The notes under the pieces are model-generated. The model saw nothing but the letters and a program-made list of their open reading frames with translations, ran no database searches and was not told the DNA's origin. The translations under genes were made by a program, and so were the position numbers. A stretch of 19,781 bases of DNA from Elusimicrobia bacterium RIFCSPLOWO2_01_FULL_59_12 (GTDB taxonomy: Bacteria; Elusimicrobiota; Elusimicrobia; 2-01-FULL-59-12), in contig MGUR01000076.1 of the NCBI GenBank assembly GCA_001800075.1, forward strand, positions 12,397 to 32,177. The letters run 5' to 3'. Of this stretch, positions 1-8,062 are shown piece by piece (position 1 is the first letter of the stretch; each line of letters begins with the position of its first letter).

Positions 1-82
1 CGCCTATGAACCCGCCGTCCGTCCCTGAGAGAGCGATCTCCACGCCGCCCCGCGCGCATCCGCCCGGCTCCCGCTGTTCTTC

Positions 83-961
83 ATGACATTAACCCTCATC
101 ACGCTGGCCACCCTTCTCCTGTGGTCCTCCGCGTTCCCGGGAGTGCGCGCCGCGCTGGCGGGCGGGTATCCGCCGGCGCACCTGGTGCTGCTGCGGTTTT
201 TGATCGCGTCGGCGGTCTTCCTCGGCCTGGCGCTGGGAGGGAAAATTTCCAGGCCCCGGAACAAGGACCTCGCGGCCATTTCGATCACGGGTTTTCTGGC
301 GATCACGGTGTACCAGCTCGCGCTGAATTACGGGGAAATCACGGTGACCGCGGGGGTGGCGAGCATGCTGATCAACACCGCTCCGATCTGGACGGCGCTC
401 ATGGCGCGCTCGTTTCTGAACGAACATCTCACCGCGCGGCAGTGGACGGGCATCGGGATCGGCTTTGTCGGCGTGTTTTTGATCGGCTGGGGTTTGGGCG
501 GGGCGGAGATGATCGGACAGGGGGCGCTCCTGGTGCTGCTCGCCTCATTCGCGCACAGCGCGGCCTTCATGTTCCAAAAACCCCTGCTGAAACGCTACAA
601 GCCGCTCGAGTTCGCGGCGTATGAATTGTGGGCGGGGACGCTGTTTCTGCTGCCGTTCAGCCGGGGGCTGGCGTCCACGATTCGCGACGTGACGCCCGCG
701 GCCACCGCGTCGGTGATCTATCTGGGCGTCGGTCCCGCCGCGCTGGCTTACAGCGGGTGGTCCTGGATGCTCGCCCGCCTGCCCGCGTCCCGCGCCGCCA
801 GTTTTCTTTACTTCATCCCCGCCTGCTCGATCGTCATCGCCTGGTTATGGCTGGGCGAAGTCCCCCCCGCGCTGTCGGTCCTCGGGGGCCTGGTCGCGAT
901 CAGCGGCGTGATCCTGGTCAACAAGGAGTCGCATCCGGAGCCTGTGAAAGAAGCCCCATGA
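83..961 (+). CDS. EamA/DMT-family inner-membrane transporter
   Basis: A 292-residue, very hydrophobic protein with the two-repeat plan of drug/metabolite (EamA, RhaT-like) transporters, about ten predicted membrane segments. Visible family hallmarks are the N-terminal LLWSSAFPGVRAAL segment opening the first repeat, and the C-terminal half with SFLYFIPACSIVIAWLWLGE followed by a glycine-rich last helix. The family exports or imports small metabolites; the substrate cannot be read from the sequence. The ATG at 83 puts the first helix directly at the N-terminus, as usual. It is the only plus-strand gene and converges on the FMN-barrel gene ending at 1033, so it is probably not functionally tied to the molybdoenzyme run. 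Length is normal and no break is seen. Confidence 0.9.
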   Translation: MTLTLITLATLLLWSSAFPGVRAALAGGYPPAHLVLLRFLIASAVFLGLALGGKISRPRNKDLAAISITGFLAITVYQLALNYGEITVTAGVASMLINTAPIWTALMARSFLNEHLTARQWTGIGIGFVGVFLIGWGLGGAEMIGQGALLVLLASFAHSAAFMFQKPLLKRYKPLEFAAYELWAGTLFLLPFSRGLASTIRDVTPAATASVIYLGVGPAALAYSGWSWMLARLPASRAASFLYFIPACSIVIAWLWLGEVPPALSVLGGLVAISGVILVNKESHPEPVKEAP

Positions 962-1032
962 CCCGGCGTTTTCTCCGCTCGGCCCGGCGGCGTCCCGCTT
1001 CGAGGAAAGTGGGGCGGGAGGAACGGACGTTC

Positions 1033-2865
1033 TCAGGCGGGGTTTGAAAGCGTGGGGGTGCAGGAAGGGATTTCGATGGCCTCGATCTCCAGGCGCAGCC
1101 GGTGGAGATCTTCAAGAAATCTGGCTTTCTGTCCGGCGAGATGGTCCGCCATGCGCTGATAATGAGAGATCCCGGCCAGCAGGTTCGCCTTGAACAGGGT
1201 CAGGTACTCCCGCGCCCGGGCGGAGCACTGCAGGGAAACTTTGCGGGACTCCTCTCGAAGATAATCCGCATAAAGCTTCAGCTCCGCGATGAACATGTGG
1301 GGGCGCTCGCGGTTGGCGAGGATCGAAAGGCGTCCGTAGATGTGGCCGACCATTTCGCGGAGCGTGACGATCCTTTTGAAGTTGACGATGTTCGGCCCGG
1401 GACAAACGGCCGTCGTCGCGGCCGGATCGATGTCGTTTTTGACGGTGGCGCCCCCGGCCAGATCGTGGCAGATGCACGCTTTGCGGAGCGCCCCCTCGCG
1501 CGCCAGGGCCCGTTCGTCCTCGGTCATAGTCGCCTCCGCGAGCTGGCGCAATTTCAGCCGCTGGTAGGCCTGGGAGGCGGGACAGATGGGCACCGGCGTG
1601 AATTCGGTGTTGAGCGCCAAATAGGCCTTCGGGCAGGGGCTGCCGGGCCGTCCTTCCTCAATACGCCGGCGGCGCGCCGCCTCGCTCGCCGAGTTGGTGA
1701 GGGACCAAAACGGGATGCCGAGGGGCGAGCAGTCGCTCAAACGCACGTCTTCCTCGGTCGCGGCGATGAGCTTGCGCAGGTGCGCCTCGTCGACGTGGGT
1801 CACCTCCGGCACCAGAAGAAAAGGCGTTCCCCACCCGGTCGCGTCGGCCCGATAATAGGCGAGAAGCAATTCCTGCTCTTGGGCGGTGCCGATCCCGCCT
1901 TGGGCGGTCACGCGGTGGCGCGGCGCCGCCGCGAAGGAGGGTCTTCCCCGCGCCAGAAGCGCCGCGTTGCAGATCGCGAAGAGCTCTTCCGCAAGCGCCT
2001 CCCGCTTCGTCCGAAATTCTTCCAGAATAGGCCCCAGGAGCAGGCCGTCTGTGGGAAAGGCGTGGCCGCCGCAGTTTAAGCCCGACTCGATTCGATACTC
2101 CGACACCCACAGCCCGCGCTTGGCGAGAAACTTCCCTTGAATCGCCGCCGAGCGGAAATCGCTGACCTTGAGGATGATCTTTTTCTTCAAACGCCCCTCT
2201 CCATCCGGCAGAAAATCGCTGAATTGCGCGGCGTAGCTGTACAGGCGCGAATTCATCCCCGCGGAGAATACGACCGAAGAGCGGAGGTCGCTCCGGGCAA
2301 AGCCGCGCAGGGCGGCCATGGCGTCGCCCTGCTCCGGTCCCAGCTTTTCGCCGGCGCGGTAAACGTCGCGATCCAGCTTGGTCATGATGTTGACGTCGAT
2401 GGTCCCCGGGGCGGGGAGCCGCCTCAGCTCCGCTTGGCGACGGGCCCGCTCCTCGACATCGGCCGTCTGCAGCATCTCGCGGTAGGCCTCCTTCCGGGGG
2501 CCTTCCGGCAGCATCTCGTAGTACAGGGTCAATTCGCTTCCCGGCTCAAAAGGCGCGGCCTGCAGCGCGCTCACCTGGCGCTCGATCAAACGATGCAGCA
2601 GGTTCAGGTACGCGGTAATGCGGCGGGCCCGGTGGTCTTCGTCCCGATCGCTGATTTCATCGTACCCCTCCCCGGATGCCTGCGAGTGGTATTTCCGCAT
2701 CTGCTCGATCAAATCATCATCGACCAGGGAAATGACCGACGAAATGCCGTAACGCGCCACCTTCAGCGGCGTATCGATGGTGAAGCCGGTCCCCATGACG
2801 GGGATATGAAACAGATGCGGCGGGTCTTCTTGCATGGGCGATGGCCCTATTCTACCACTAAACAT
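1033..2865 (-). CDS. FMN-binding TIM-barrel protein, nitronate monooxygenase-like, with long Cys-bearing C-terminal region
   Basis: A 610-residue protein of unknown role. It opens with HIPVMGTGFTIDTPLKVARY (about residues 20-39), like the start of enoate-reductase/2-nitropropane dioxygenase barrels that bind FMN. Two further barrel signatures are visible: NCGGHAFPTDG (264-274), resembling the GGH flavin loop, and VTAQGGIGTAQE (319-330) followed by GWGTPFLLVPEV (344-355), resembling the phosphate-binding GGI and GT-F-E motifs. A long insertion (about 45-230) separates the first strand from the rest. A C-terminal region of about 230 residues carries C379, C411, C428, C464, C466 and C488, a possible metal or Fe-S site not typical of nitronate monooxygenase. 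It overlaps the tatC stop by 8 bases if the ATG at 2865 is used. An in-frame ATG at 2835 would remove 10 residues. The substrate is unknown. Confidence 0.72.
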   Translation of the reverse strand: MFSGRIGPSPMQEDPPHLFHIPVMGTGFTIDTPLKVARYGISSVISLVDDDLIEQMRKYHSQASGEGYDEISDRDEDHRARRITAYLNLLHRLIERQVSALQAAPFEPGSELTLYYEMLPEGPRKEAYREMLQTADVEERARRQAELRRLPAPGTIDVNIMTKLDRDVYRAGEKLGPEQGDAMAALRGFARSDLRSSVVFSAGMNSRLYSYAAQFSDFLPDGEGRLKKKIILKVSDFRSAAIQGKFLAKRGLWVSEYRIESGLNCGGHAFPTDGLLLGPILEEFRTKREALAEELFAICNAALLARGRPSFAAAPRHRVTAQGGIGTAQEQELLLAYYRADATGWGTPFLLVPEVTHVDEAHLRKLIAATEEDVRLSDCSPLGIPFWSLTNSASEAARRRRIEEGRPGSPCPKAYLALNTEFTPVPICPASQAYQRLKLRQLAEATMTEDERALAREGALRKACICHDLAGGATVKNDIDPAATTAVCPGPNIVNFKRIVTLREMVGHIYGRLSILANRERPHMFIAELKLYADYLREESRKVSLQCSARAREYLTLFKANLLAGISHYQRMADHLAGQKARFLEDLHRLRLEIEAIEIPSCTPTLSNPA

Positions 2866-3553
2866 ACCAGCGCGAGATCCAGATGGAGGCTTCGTAGAGC
2901 AGGTACGTCGGGATGAGAAGAGCCAGCAGAGAGAAGATATCGGGACCCGGGGTGAGGACCGCGGAGATGATCGCCAGTCCTACGATCACGTGCCTGCGGC
3001 AGGCGGCGAGCGCCCGGGGGGTCGTGAAACCGGTTTTGACCAGGAAAAGAACCGCCAAGGGAAGCTGGAACAAAAGACCGAAGGCCGCCATAAACCACGC
3101 GACAAAGCCGACGTAGGCGTCGATGGAAACCAGAGGGCGCAGGTCGCTGGTCGCAAATCCAAGAAGAAACCGGGTGGCGGCAGGCAGAACCACAAACCAC
3201 GCGCAGGCCGCCCCGGCGGTGAAAAGGAGATAGGAAAACGGAAGAATTTTGAGCGTCACGCGCCGTTCCTTCGGGGTCAGCGCCACCCCCATGAACCGCC
3301 AGACTTCATAGAGCAAAACAGGGATCGTCAAAAAGCAGCCGGAAACCAATGCGATTTCAAGCCGCGCCAGGAAGGCCTCGGTGAGCCGGGTGAACACAAA
3401 CCCGCCGGTCGGGCGCGCGAGCAATGCGATGATCCGGTCCACAAAGGCGTATCCGGCGGCTGAAAACGCGATGAGGAAACCCAGAACGATCCAGATCCGT
3501 CTGCGAAGATCGTCTAAATGTTCTAGAAAAGGCTGCGGCGTGTCCGTCTCCAT
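2858..3553 (-). CDS. tatC: Sec-independent protein translocase subunit TatC
   Basis: A 231-residue polytopic membrane protein, the core receptor of the twin-arginine export system that recognises RR signal peptides and moves folded proteins. The N-terminus has the family signature FLEHLDDLRRRI (9-20). Further landmarks are a helix pair around PVLLYEVWRFMGVALTPKER and the C-terminal TPGPD...PTYLLYE segment. Six membrane segments can be drawn and the length is normal. It starts 4 bases after the TauE/SafE stop and overlaps the next gene by 8 bases, so it is an internal gene of the Moco run. With tatA at 8824, the two tat genes flank the cofactor genes. This implies dedicated export of the RR-signal enzyme encoded upstream. 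No tatB-like gene is visible. Confidence 0.93.
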   Translation of the reverse strand: METDTPQPFLEHLDDLRRRIWIVLGFLIAFSAAGYAFVDRIIALLARPTGGFVFTRLTEAFLARLEIALVSGCFLTIPVLLYEVWRFMGVALTPKERRVTLKILPFSYLLFTAGAACAWFVVLPAATRFLLGFATSDLRPLVSIDAYVGFVAWFMAAFGLLFQLPLAVLFLVKTGFTTPRALAACRRHVIVGLAIISAVLTPGPDIFSLLALLIPTYLLYEASIWISRWYV

Positions 3554-3557
3554 AAGG

Positions 3558-4286
3558 TCAGATTCCCTGGCCCATCAGTTTGACGGCTGCGACGACCAGG
3601 ACAACGGCCAAGAGGCGCCGCAGCACCAAGCCGTTAAAGTAGCGGGCCCCCGCCGCCGAGCCCAGCCATCCTCCCATAAAAGCCGCGATGACGTAAGGAA
3701 CCCATTGGGCAAGGTCGAGCGTCCCGACCCGGGCATGGGCCGCGAACGCCGAAAGGGAATTGAGCCAGATGAATCCCGCCGAGACGGCGGCGGTCTTCTT
3801 GGCGTCCGCCCAGCGGGACAGGAGCAAAATCGGGCTGAGGAATATCCCGCCCCCGATGCCGAGGATCCCTGAAAGCAGGCCGATGCCGGCCCCGATCGGC
3901 AGCGCGGCGCGAAAGCCCGGCGGCGGCCGCAAGGTTCCCGGGACCGTCCCATTCGAAATGCCCGCCAGCCTCCAGGCCGCCACTAGGAGCGCGGCGCCCA
4001 GCAGCCACCCATAGGCCTGCGGCGGGATCCGCGCCATTCCACCCAGATAGGACGCGGGGATGGAGGATAAAGCGAAGGGCCAGAGCAGTTTCCCGTCAAA
4101 ATGACCGGCGCGCCAGTAACTCACAAAGGCGGTGCCGGACACAAGGAGATTCAAACACAAGGCGCTTGGGATCATGTCGGAGGGGGTCGATCCCATAAGC
4201 GAAAGGACGGCCAAATACCCGGAAGCCCCCCCATGCCCCACCGATGAGTAGACAAGGGCCACCAGGAATACGAGCAGGGCTGTCAT
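3558..4286 (-). CDS. TauE/SafE-family anion permease
   Basis: A 242-residue membrane protein with the duplicated architecture of the TauE/SafE (DUF81) family: an N-terminal repeat with SSVGHGGASGYLAVLSL and a second repeat with SGILGIGGGIFLSPILLL. Both glycine-rich motifs are family signatures. Relatives move sulfite, sulfonates or organic acids; the substrate here cannot be inferred from sequence. It begins 3 bases after the moaA stop and ends 4 bases before tatC, so it is embedded in the Moco/Tat transcription unit. An oxyanion role linked to the exported enzyme (for example nitrite, sulfite or molybdate-related traffic) is only a guess from position. About eight membrane segments are expected. 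Confidence 0.87.
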   Translation of the reverse strand: MTALLVFLVALVYSSVGHGGASGYLAVLSLMGSTPSDMIPSALCLNLLVSGTAFVSYWRAGHFDGKLLWPFALSSIPASYLGGMARIPPQAYGWLLGAALLVAAWRLAGISNGTVPGTLRPPPGFRAALPIGAGIGLLSGILGIGGGIFLSPILLLSRWADAKKTAAVSAGFIWLNSLSAFAAHARVGTLDLAQWVPYVIAAFMGGWLGSAAGARYFNGLVLRRLLAVVLVVAAVKLMGQGI

Positions 4287-4289
4287 CGC

Positions 4290-5288
4290 CTATCCCCCGA
4301 TCTGGCACATCAGGCGCGGATTAGGCGAAAGGCTCGACGCTCTTTCAAGCAGGGTGTGACGCTCGGGCTTTCTTTGGACCGTTTCCAGAACGAGCCGTCT
4401 GATCTCGCCGGCGTCCGCGCCGCGCCGAAGCGGAGCCCGAAGGTCCGTTCCTTCCGCGGCGTCCAGGCAGGGAACCAGAAGTCCGCCGGCGGTCAAGCGG
4501 AGCCTGTTGCAGGAAGAGCAAAAGCCGCGGCTCAACGCGCTGACAAATCCCACGGTTCCCAAAGCGCCCGGCCTCCGGTAATAACGGGCGGGCCCGTGCC
4601 CCAGAGGCCACGCGTCCCGTGGAAGCTCCTGGAGCGGAGAGGCCTTTTCCATCATTTCCGGGAGGGGCATCCATCTTTCCTGCGAGAAAAACCCCGTCTC
4701 GCCCATCGGCATGAGCTCGATCAAACGCACATGGAGCGGGCGGTCTTCCGTGAGCCTGACAAAATCGCCGATCTCTTCTTCGTTCATGCCCCTTGCCACG
4801 ACGACATTCAGCTTGACGGGGGAAAGGCCGGCGGCCAGCGCCGCATCGATCCCGGCAAGGACCGCTTCCAGATCCCCGTACCGCGTGACCTGTCGGAATT
4901 TGTCCGGATTCAAAGAATCCAAGCTGATATTGACCCGTTTCAGGCCCGCCTGCGCAAGGTCCTGCGCCATCCCGCCGAGCAAAAGGCCGTTGGTGCTCAG
5001 CGAAAGATCGTCAATCCCCCCGATGCCCGCCAGGCGCCGCACCAGGTCCGGGACCCCGGGCCTCAGGAGCGGTTCTCCTCCGGTGACGCGGATTTTTGAC
5101 ACGCCCAGTTCCGCAAAGAGGGCCGCAAGCCGGGCCAGCTCAAGGTCCGTGAGGTTGTCATTCGAAAGGAAGGGCGGTCGATGGGACGCGGGAAGGCAGT
5201 AAACGCACCGCAGGTTGCAGCGGTCCGTCACGGACACCCTGAGATAGGAGACCACGCGGCCGTAGGAATCGACAAGCATCTCCCGCAT
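4290..5288 (-). CDS. moaA: GTP 3',8-cyclase MoaA (radical SAM)
   Basis: A 332-residue radical SAM enzyme that converts GTP to 3',8-cH2GTP, the first step of molybdopterin synthesis; MoaC takes the product onward. The N-terminal cluster motif is C24-x3-C28-x2-C31 in TDRCNLRCVYC. The SAM-binding GGEP lies at 70-73. The second, GTP-binding cluster is C257-x2-C260-x13-C274 in GFCSSCNRLRL...PCL. The C-terminus ends in a Gly-Gly pair (CQIGG), required for activity in this family. Start and mobA stop share a base (TGATG, 5286-5290). An in-frame ATG three codons later (MLVDSYGR) matches usual family starts equally well. Length is normal. Confidence 0.96.
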   Translation of the reverse strand: MREMLVDSYGRVVSYLRVSVTDRCNLRCVYCLPASHRPPFLSNDNLTDLELARLAALFAELGVSKIRVTGGEPLLRPGVPDLVRRLAGIGGIDDLSLSTNGLLLGGMAQDLAQAGLKRVNISLDSLNPDKFRQVTRYGDLEAVLAGIDAALAAGLSPVKLNVVVARGMNEEEIGDFVRLTEDRPLHVRLIELMPMGETGFFSQERWMPLPEMMEKASPLQELPRDAWPLGHGPARYYRRPGALGTVGFVSALSRGFCSSCNRLRLTAGGLLVPCLDAAEGTDLRAPLRRGADAGEIRRLVLETVQRKPERHTLLERASSLSPNPRLMCQIGG

Positions 5289-5884
5289 CAGCCCGCCATC
5301 CTTTCGGCCCGGGCCAGATCCTCAGGCGTGTCCAGATCCAAGAATGCCCGCCTGAGATGATGCCTCGAGGCCAGCGAGGCCGCGGGGAGAATCTTTGATG
5401 AGCATCGCGCCGCCAAGTCGGCCAAACCGCGCTTTCCCTCCTGCAGAAGATCGTGGACAACCGGCAGGCAGCGCCGGGAGTAGACCGCGCAGAGCGGCTC
5501 CAAATGGTTTCCCACGCGCGGAATGACCGCCTCCCAGCCGTTGGCCGCCCGGCACAAACGCCGGATCAGCGCCGGCGAGAGCCACGGCATATCGCAGGCG
5601 CAGACGAAATTCCTTTCCGTGGAACTCGCCAGAAGGCCGGAATATAGCCCGGCCAACGGGCCCTCCCAGGCTCCCACATCCCGTACAATCCGCGCCTGGT
5701 CCGGACAAAAAAGCTCCGGGGTTTTTGTGACAACCAGCCATTCGCCAAAGATCGCGCGGAGCGTGTGGAGCGCCCGCTCAATCATGGGAACGCCTCCCAG
5801 CTTCGCAAAGGCCTTATCCGCGCCGAAGCGGGAACTGCGGCCGCCGGCCAGCACGATGCCGGTCATATTTCCGAACGGCTTCAT
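5288..5884 (-). CDS. mobA: Molybdenum cofactor guanylyltransferase MobA
   Basis: A 198-residue nucleotidyltransferase that links GMP to Mo-molybdopterin to give the guanine dinucleotide cofactor. DMSO-reductase-family enzymes such as the alpha subunit here use this as bis-MGD. The GTP-binding signature is IVLAGGRSSRFGADKA (10-25), followed by a conserved EGPLAGL segment and the metal-binding CDMPWL. A longer in-frame reading (to 6322) is open but lies inside moeA out of frame. The ATG at 5884 overlaps the moeA stop as ATGA (5881-5884) and puts LAGG at the expected distance from the N-terminus, so I use it. The stop shares one base with the moaA start. Length is normal for MobA. Confidence 0.93.
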   Translation of the reverse strand: MKPFGNMTGIVLAGGRSSRFGADKAFAKLGGVPMIERALHTLRAIFGEWLVVTKTPELFCPDQARIVRDVGAWEGPLAGLYSGLLASSTERNFVCACDMPWLSPALIRRLCRAANGWEAVIPRVGNHLEPLCAVYSRRCLPVVHDLLQEGKRGLADLAARCSSKILPAASLASRHHLRRAFLDLDTPEDLARAERMAG

Positions 5885-7098
5885 TTCAGCCACCGGAAGG
5901 CGACCGGGGTTCCCTTCGTCAAACGGCGGGCCTCCGCCGGGATTTTCGCCAGCGCGTTGGCCTTGCAGGCCATGCCCACCATCGCCGATCCCTGGGGACG
6001 GATGACGTGCACCTGAAACCCCGAAGGCGATTCCAGAACCCGGCAAAACACGCACTGCTGCCGCCCTTCCTCTTTCCAGAAGTCGGCCCCCAGAACCCCC
6101 TGGAGGTGATACGACGGATGGGCGGGCGCCTGTCCTTTTTGCTTCTCGAGGGCGGGTCGGACAAATTCTTCCAGGCACACCAGCGCCGAGACCGGATTTC
6201 CCGGAAGCCCAAAGACGGGTTTTCCGTTCCAGATGCCGAACAAAAGCGGCTTGCCTGGCTTGATCGCGACTTTCCAAAACACCACCTGGAGCCCGAGTTC
6301 TTCCAAGAGGATCCGGGTCCAATCAAAATCGCCCACCGAGACGCCGCCGGAGATCAACAACAGATCCGCCTCCGCTTCCGCGCGCTGAAAGGCGCCCCGA
6401 AGCGCTTCCTTCTCGTCCGGCACGATCCCAAAATCGATTGTATCCACGCCCCATCGCCCCAGCGCCGCGGCGAGGGCCGGGCCGTTGGCGTTATAAATCT
6501 GTCCGAAGCCAAGCTCCGGCGTTCCGGTCGAAACCAGTTCGCTTCCCGTGGCTACGATCGCGGCCGCAGGGCGGGCCCAAACGGCCGCCTGCGTCCATCC
6601 TTGCGCGGCGAGCAAGGCGATCTCATAGGGCCGCAGGAGACTGCCGCGCGGCAGCAGCGTCTCCCCTCGCCGCACGTCTTCTCCGCGGCGCCGGATATGC
6701 TCGCCCGGCTTGGGCGCATGAAGAATCTCCGCCATTCCGTTGACCGCGCGCGTCCATTCCTTCATGACGACCGCGTCCGCTCCTTCCGGAACCGGCGCGC
6801 CCGTCATGATTTTGATGGCCTGGCCGGGAAGCAGGGCCGTGCCCTTCTCAGCGCCGGCCGCCAGAAGCGCCTGCACCGGGAGCCGCGCCGGCGCCTGCGC
6901 GGAGGCGCCGCGGACCTCCTCGGCCCGGACCGCAAGGCCGTCCATCGCGGAGTTGTCAAAAGGGGGAAGATCCACCCGGGCCGTCAAGTCGCAAGCGAGG
7001 ATCCGGCCTGCCGCTTGCGTGAGGGGAACGGTTTCGGCGCGCTCAAGCGGCCGAACGGCTTCTAAAATTTTCTGCAGGGCCTCATCCGCGGAAAGCAT
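5881..7098 (-). CDS. moeA: Molybdopterin molybdenumtransferase MoeA
   Basis: A 405-residue enzyme that inserts molybdate into adenylated molybdopterin, releasing AMP. Family features are DLPPFDNSAMDGLAV near residue 60, GEHIRRRGEDV, a MoCF-like domain containing ISGGVSVGDFDW, and the late GLPGNPVSALVCLEEF motif, then a beta-barrel domain IV. The frame stays open to 7194. I choose the ATG at 7098 because a strong Shine-Dalgarno (AGGAAAGG, 7108-7115) lies 9 bases upstream and the resulting N-terminus MLSADEALQKIL matches MoeA. The upstream residues are an out-of-frame copy of mogA coding. It overlaps the mogA end by 17 bases and mobA by 4, suggesting coupled translation. Confidence 0.95.
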   Translation of the reverse strand: MLSADEALQKILEAVRPLERAETVPLTQAAGRILACDLTARVDLPPFDNSAMDGLAVRAEEVRGASAQAPARLPVQALLAAGAEKGTALLPGQAIKIMTGAPVPEGADAVVMKEWTRAVNGMAEILHAPKPGEHIRRRGEDVRRGETLLPRGSLLRPYEIALLAAQGWTQAAVWARPAAAIVATGSELVSTGTPELGFGQIYNANGPALAAALGRWGVDTIDFGIVPDEKEALRGAFQRAEAEADLLLISGGVSVGDFDWTRILLEELGLQVVFWKVAIKPGKPLLFGIWNGKPVFGLPGNPVSALVCLEEFVRPALEKQKGQAPAHPSYHLQGVLGADFWKEEGRQQCVFCRVLESPSGFQVHVIRPQGSAMVGMACKANALAKIPAEARRLTKGTPVAFRWLK

Positions 7099-7612
7099 GT
7101 CGTCGCGCCTTTCCTGATTCGGCATGCGCTTCGCCGCGAACCATCGCCAAGGCGTGCGGAAGGAGGCGCGCCAGGACGCGCAGGCTCTGCTCAACCGCTT
7201 GGGGACTTCCCGGTAAGTTCACGATCAGGGTCTTTCCCCGCAAACCGGCGATGCCGCGCGAAAGCCATGCCAGGGGCGTGAATCCGCTCCCCTCCAGGCG
7301 CAGCGCCTCCGCGAGGCCCGGGATTTCCTTGTCCAAAAGCCCGCGCGTGGCCTCCGGCGTCACATCGCGCGGGCTCAAACCGGTCCCGCCTGTGGTCAGG
7401 ATCACGTCCAAAGCGTCCCCGTCGCACCATCGCCGCAAGCACGCGGCGATCGCTTTTCGTTTATCGGGCACAACGTCATAGCGGCGCACCTCCACCCCCT
7501 CCATGGCGCTCAAGCGCTCCCGGAGGAGTTTCCCGCTTTCATCGTTATAGACGCCTCGGGACGCCCGGTCGCTGGCCGTCAGCACGCCCGCTTTCACGTT
7601 ATGAAGGCTCAT
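7082..7612 (-). CDS. mogA: Molybdopterin adenylyltransferase, MogA/MoaB type
   Basis: A 176-residue MoCF-domain protein that adenylates molybdopterin before MoeA inserts molybdenum. The catalytic core is visible: GVLTASDRASRGVYNDESG near the N-terminus, ILTTGGTGLSPRDVTPEAT (the TTGGTG nucleotide/MPT loop), and IVNLPGSPQAVEQSL near the end. The N-terminal ASDRASRGVYND pattern is more like MogA than the MoaB of E. coli, but the two families grade into each other. It starts 3 bases after moaC and its last 17 bases overlap moeA, so both steps of metal insertion are encoded together. The Ala-rich tail after the core is slightly longer than usual. Confidence 0.9.
   Translation of the reverse strand: MSLHNVKAGVLTASDRASRGVYNDESGKLLRERLSAMEGVEVRRYDVVPDKRKAIAACLRRWCDGDALDVILTTGGTGLSPRDVTPEATRGLLDKEIPGLAEALRLEGSGFTPLAWLSRGIAGLRGKTLIVNLPGSPQAVEQSLRVLARLLPHALAMVRGEAHAESGKARRHAFRG
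7108..7115 (-). promoter_or_regulatory. Ribosome binding site fixing the moeA start
   Basis: Minus-strand AGGAAAGG, 9 bases before the ATG at 7098 and inside the end of mogA. The competing upstream start codons (7125, 7194) lack a comparable site. Confidence 0.65.
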
Positions 7613-7615
7613 GGC

Positions 7616-8062
7616 TCACGTCCGTTCGTAGCGCCCCGACCGTCCGCCCGATTTCCGGACGAGCTGAATGGGGCCGATCGTCATCTCTTTGTCAACCGAC
7701 TTGCACATGTCGTAAATCGTGAGGCAGGCGGCGGCCACCGCGGCGAGCGCCTCCATCTCCACGCCCGTCTTGCCATGGCATTTGGCGGTGGCCGTCACTC
7801 CGACAGCCTCGGCTCCCAAGGCAAAAACGATCTCCACGCTGTCCAGCGGCACGGTGTGGCAAAGAGGAATCCATTCATCCACGCGCTTGGCCGCCAGGAT
7901 CCCGGCGACTTGAGCCGCCGCAAGAACATCCCCTTTCGGCAGCGCGCCGTCCCGCACCAAGCGCAGCGTGGCGGGGGCCATCGCGACCCCTCCTTCGGCC
8001 GCCGCGATGCGCTCGGTCACCGGCTTTCCGCCTACATCGATCATGCGGATCGCCTCGCTCAC
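7616..8062 (-). CDS. moaC: Cyclic pyranopterin monophosphate synthase MoaC
   Basis: MoaC converts the MoaA product to cyclic pyranopterin monophosphate. The family core is intact: KGDVLAAAQVAGILAAKR, then the active-site segment IPLCHTVPLDSVEI, then KCHGKTGVEMEALAAVAAAC, and the C-terminal IYDMCKSVDKEMTIGPIQL with KSGGRSGRY. The reading frame continues to an ATG at 8092. I prefer the GTG at 8062 because it forms a GTGA overlap with the moaE stop (8059-8062), matches the other junctions in this run, and has a GAGAAAG purine tract 8 bases upstream. This gives 148 residues starting MSEAIRMIDV. The alternatives (ATG 8092, ATG 8044) change only the N-terminus. The function call is secure. Confidence 0.94.
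   Translation of the reverse strand: MSEAIRMIDVGGKPVTERIAAAEGGVAMAPATLRLVRDGALPKGDVLAAAQVAGILAAKRVDEWIPLCHTVPLDSVEIVFALGAEAVGVTATAKCHGKTGVEMEALAAVAAACLTIYDMCKSVDKEMTIGPIQLVRKSGGRSGRYERT

Noticed and set aside
1..82. Open minus-strand frame and possible promoter before the EamA gene
   Set aside because: The minus frame (4-306) is antisense to the transporter and has no recognisable features; no convincing -35/-10 pair is seen in the 82 bases available.
962..1032. Possible bidirectional terminator between the convergent EamA and FMN-barrel genes
   Set aside because: Only short, weak inverted repeats (CCCGC...GCGGG) and no T tract are visible, so it cannot be supported.
5885..6322. N-terminal extension of mobA upstream of 5884
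   Set aside because: These codons are an out-of-frame reading of moeA. The MobA nucleotide-binding motif starts near residue 9 from the ATG at 5884, which overlaps the moeA stop as ATGA.
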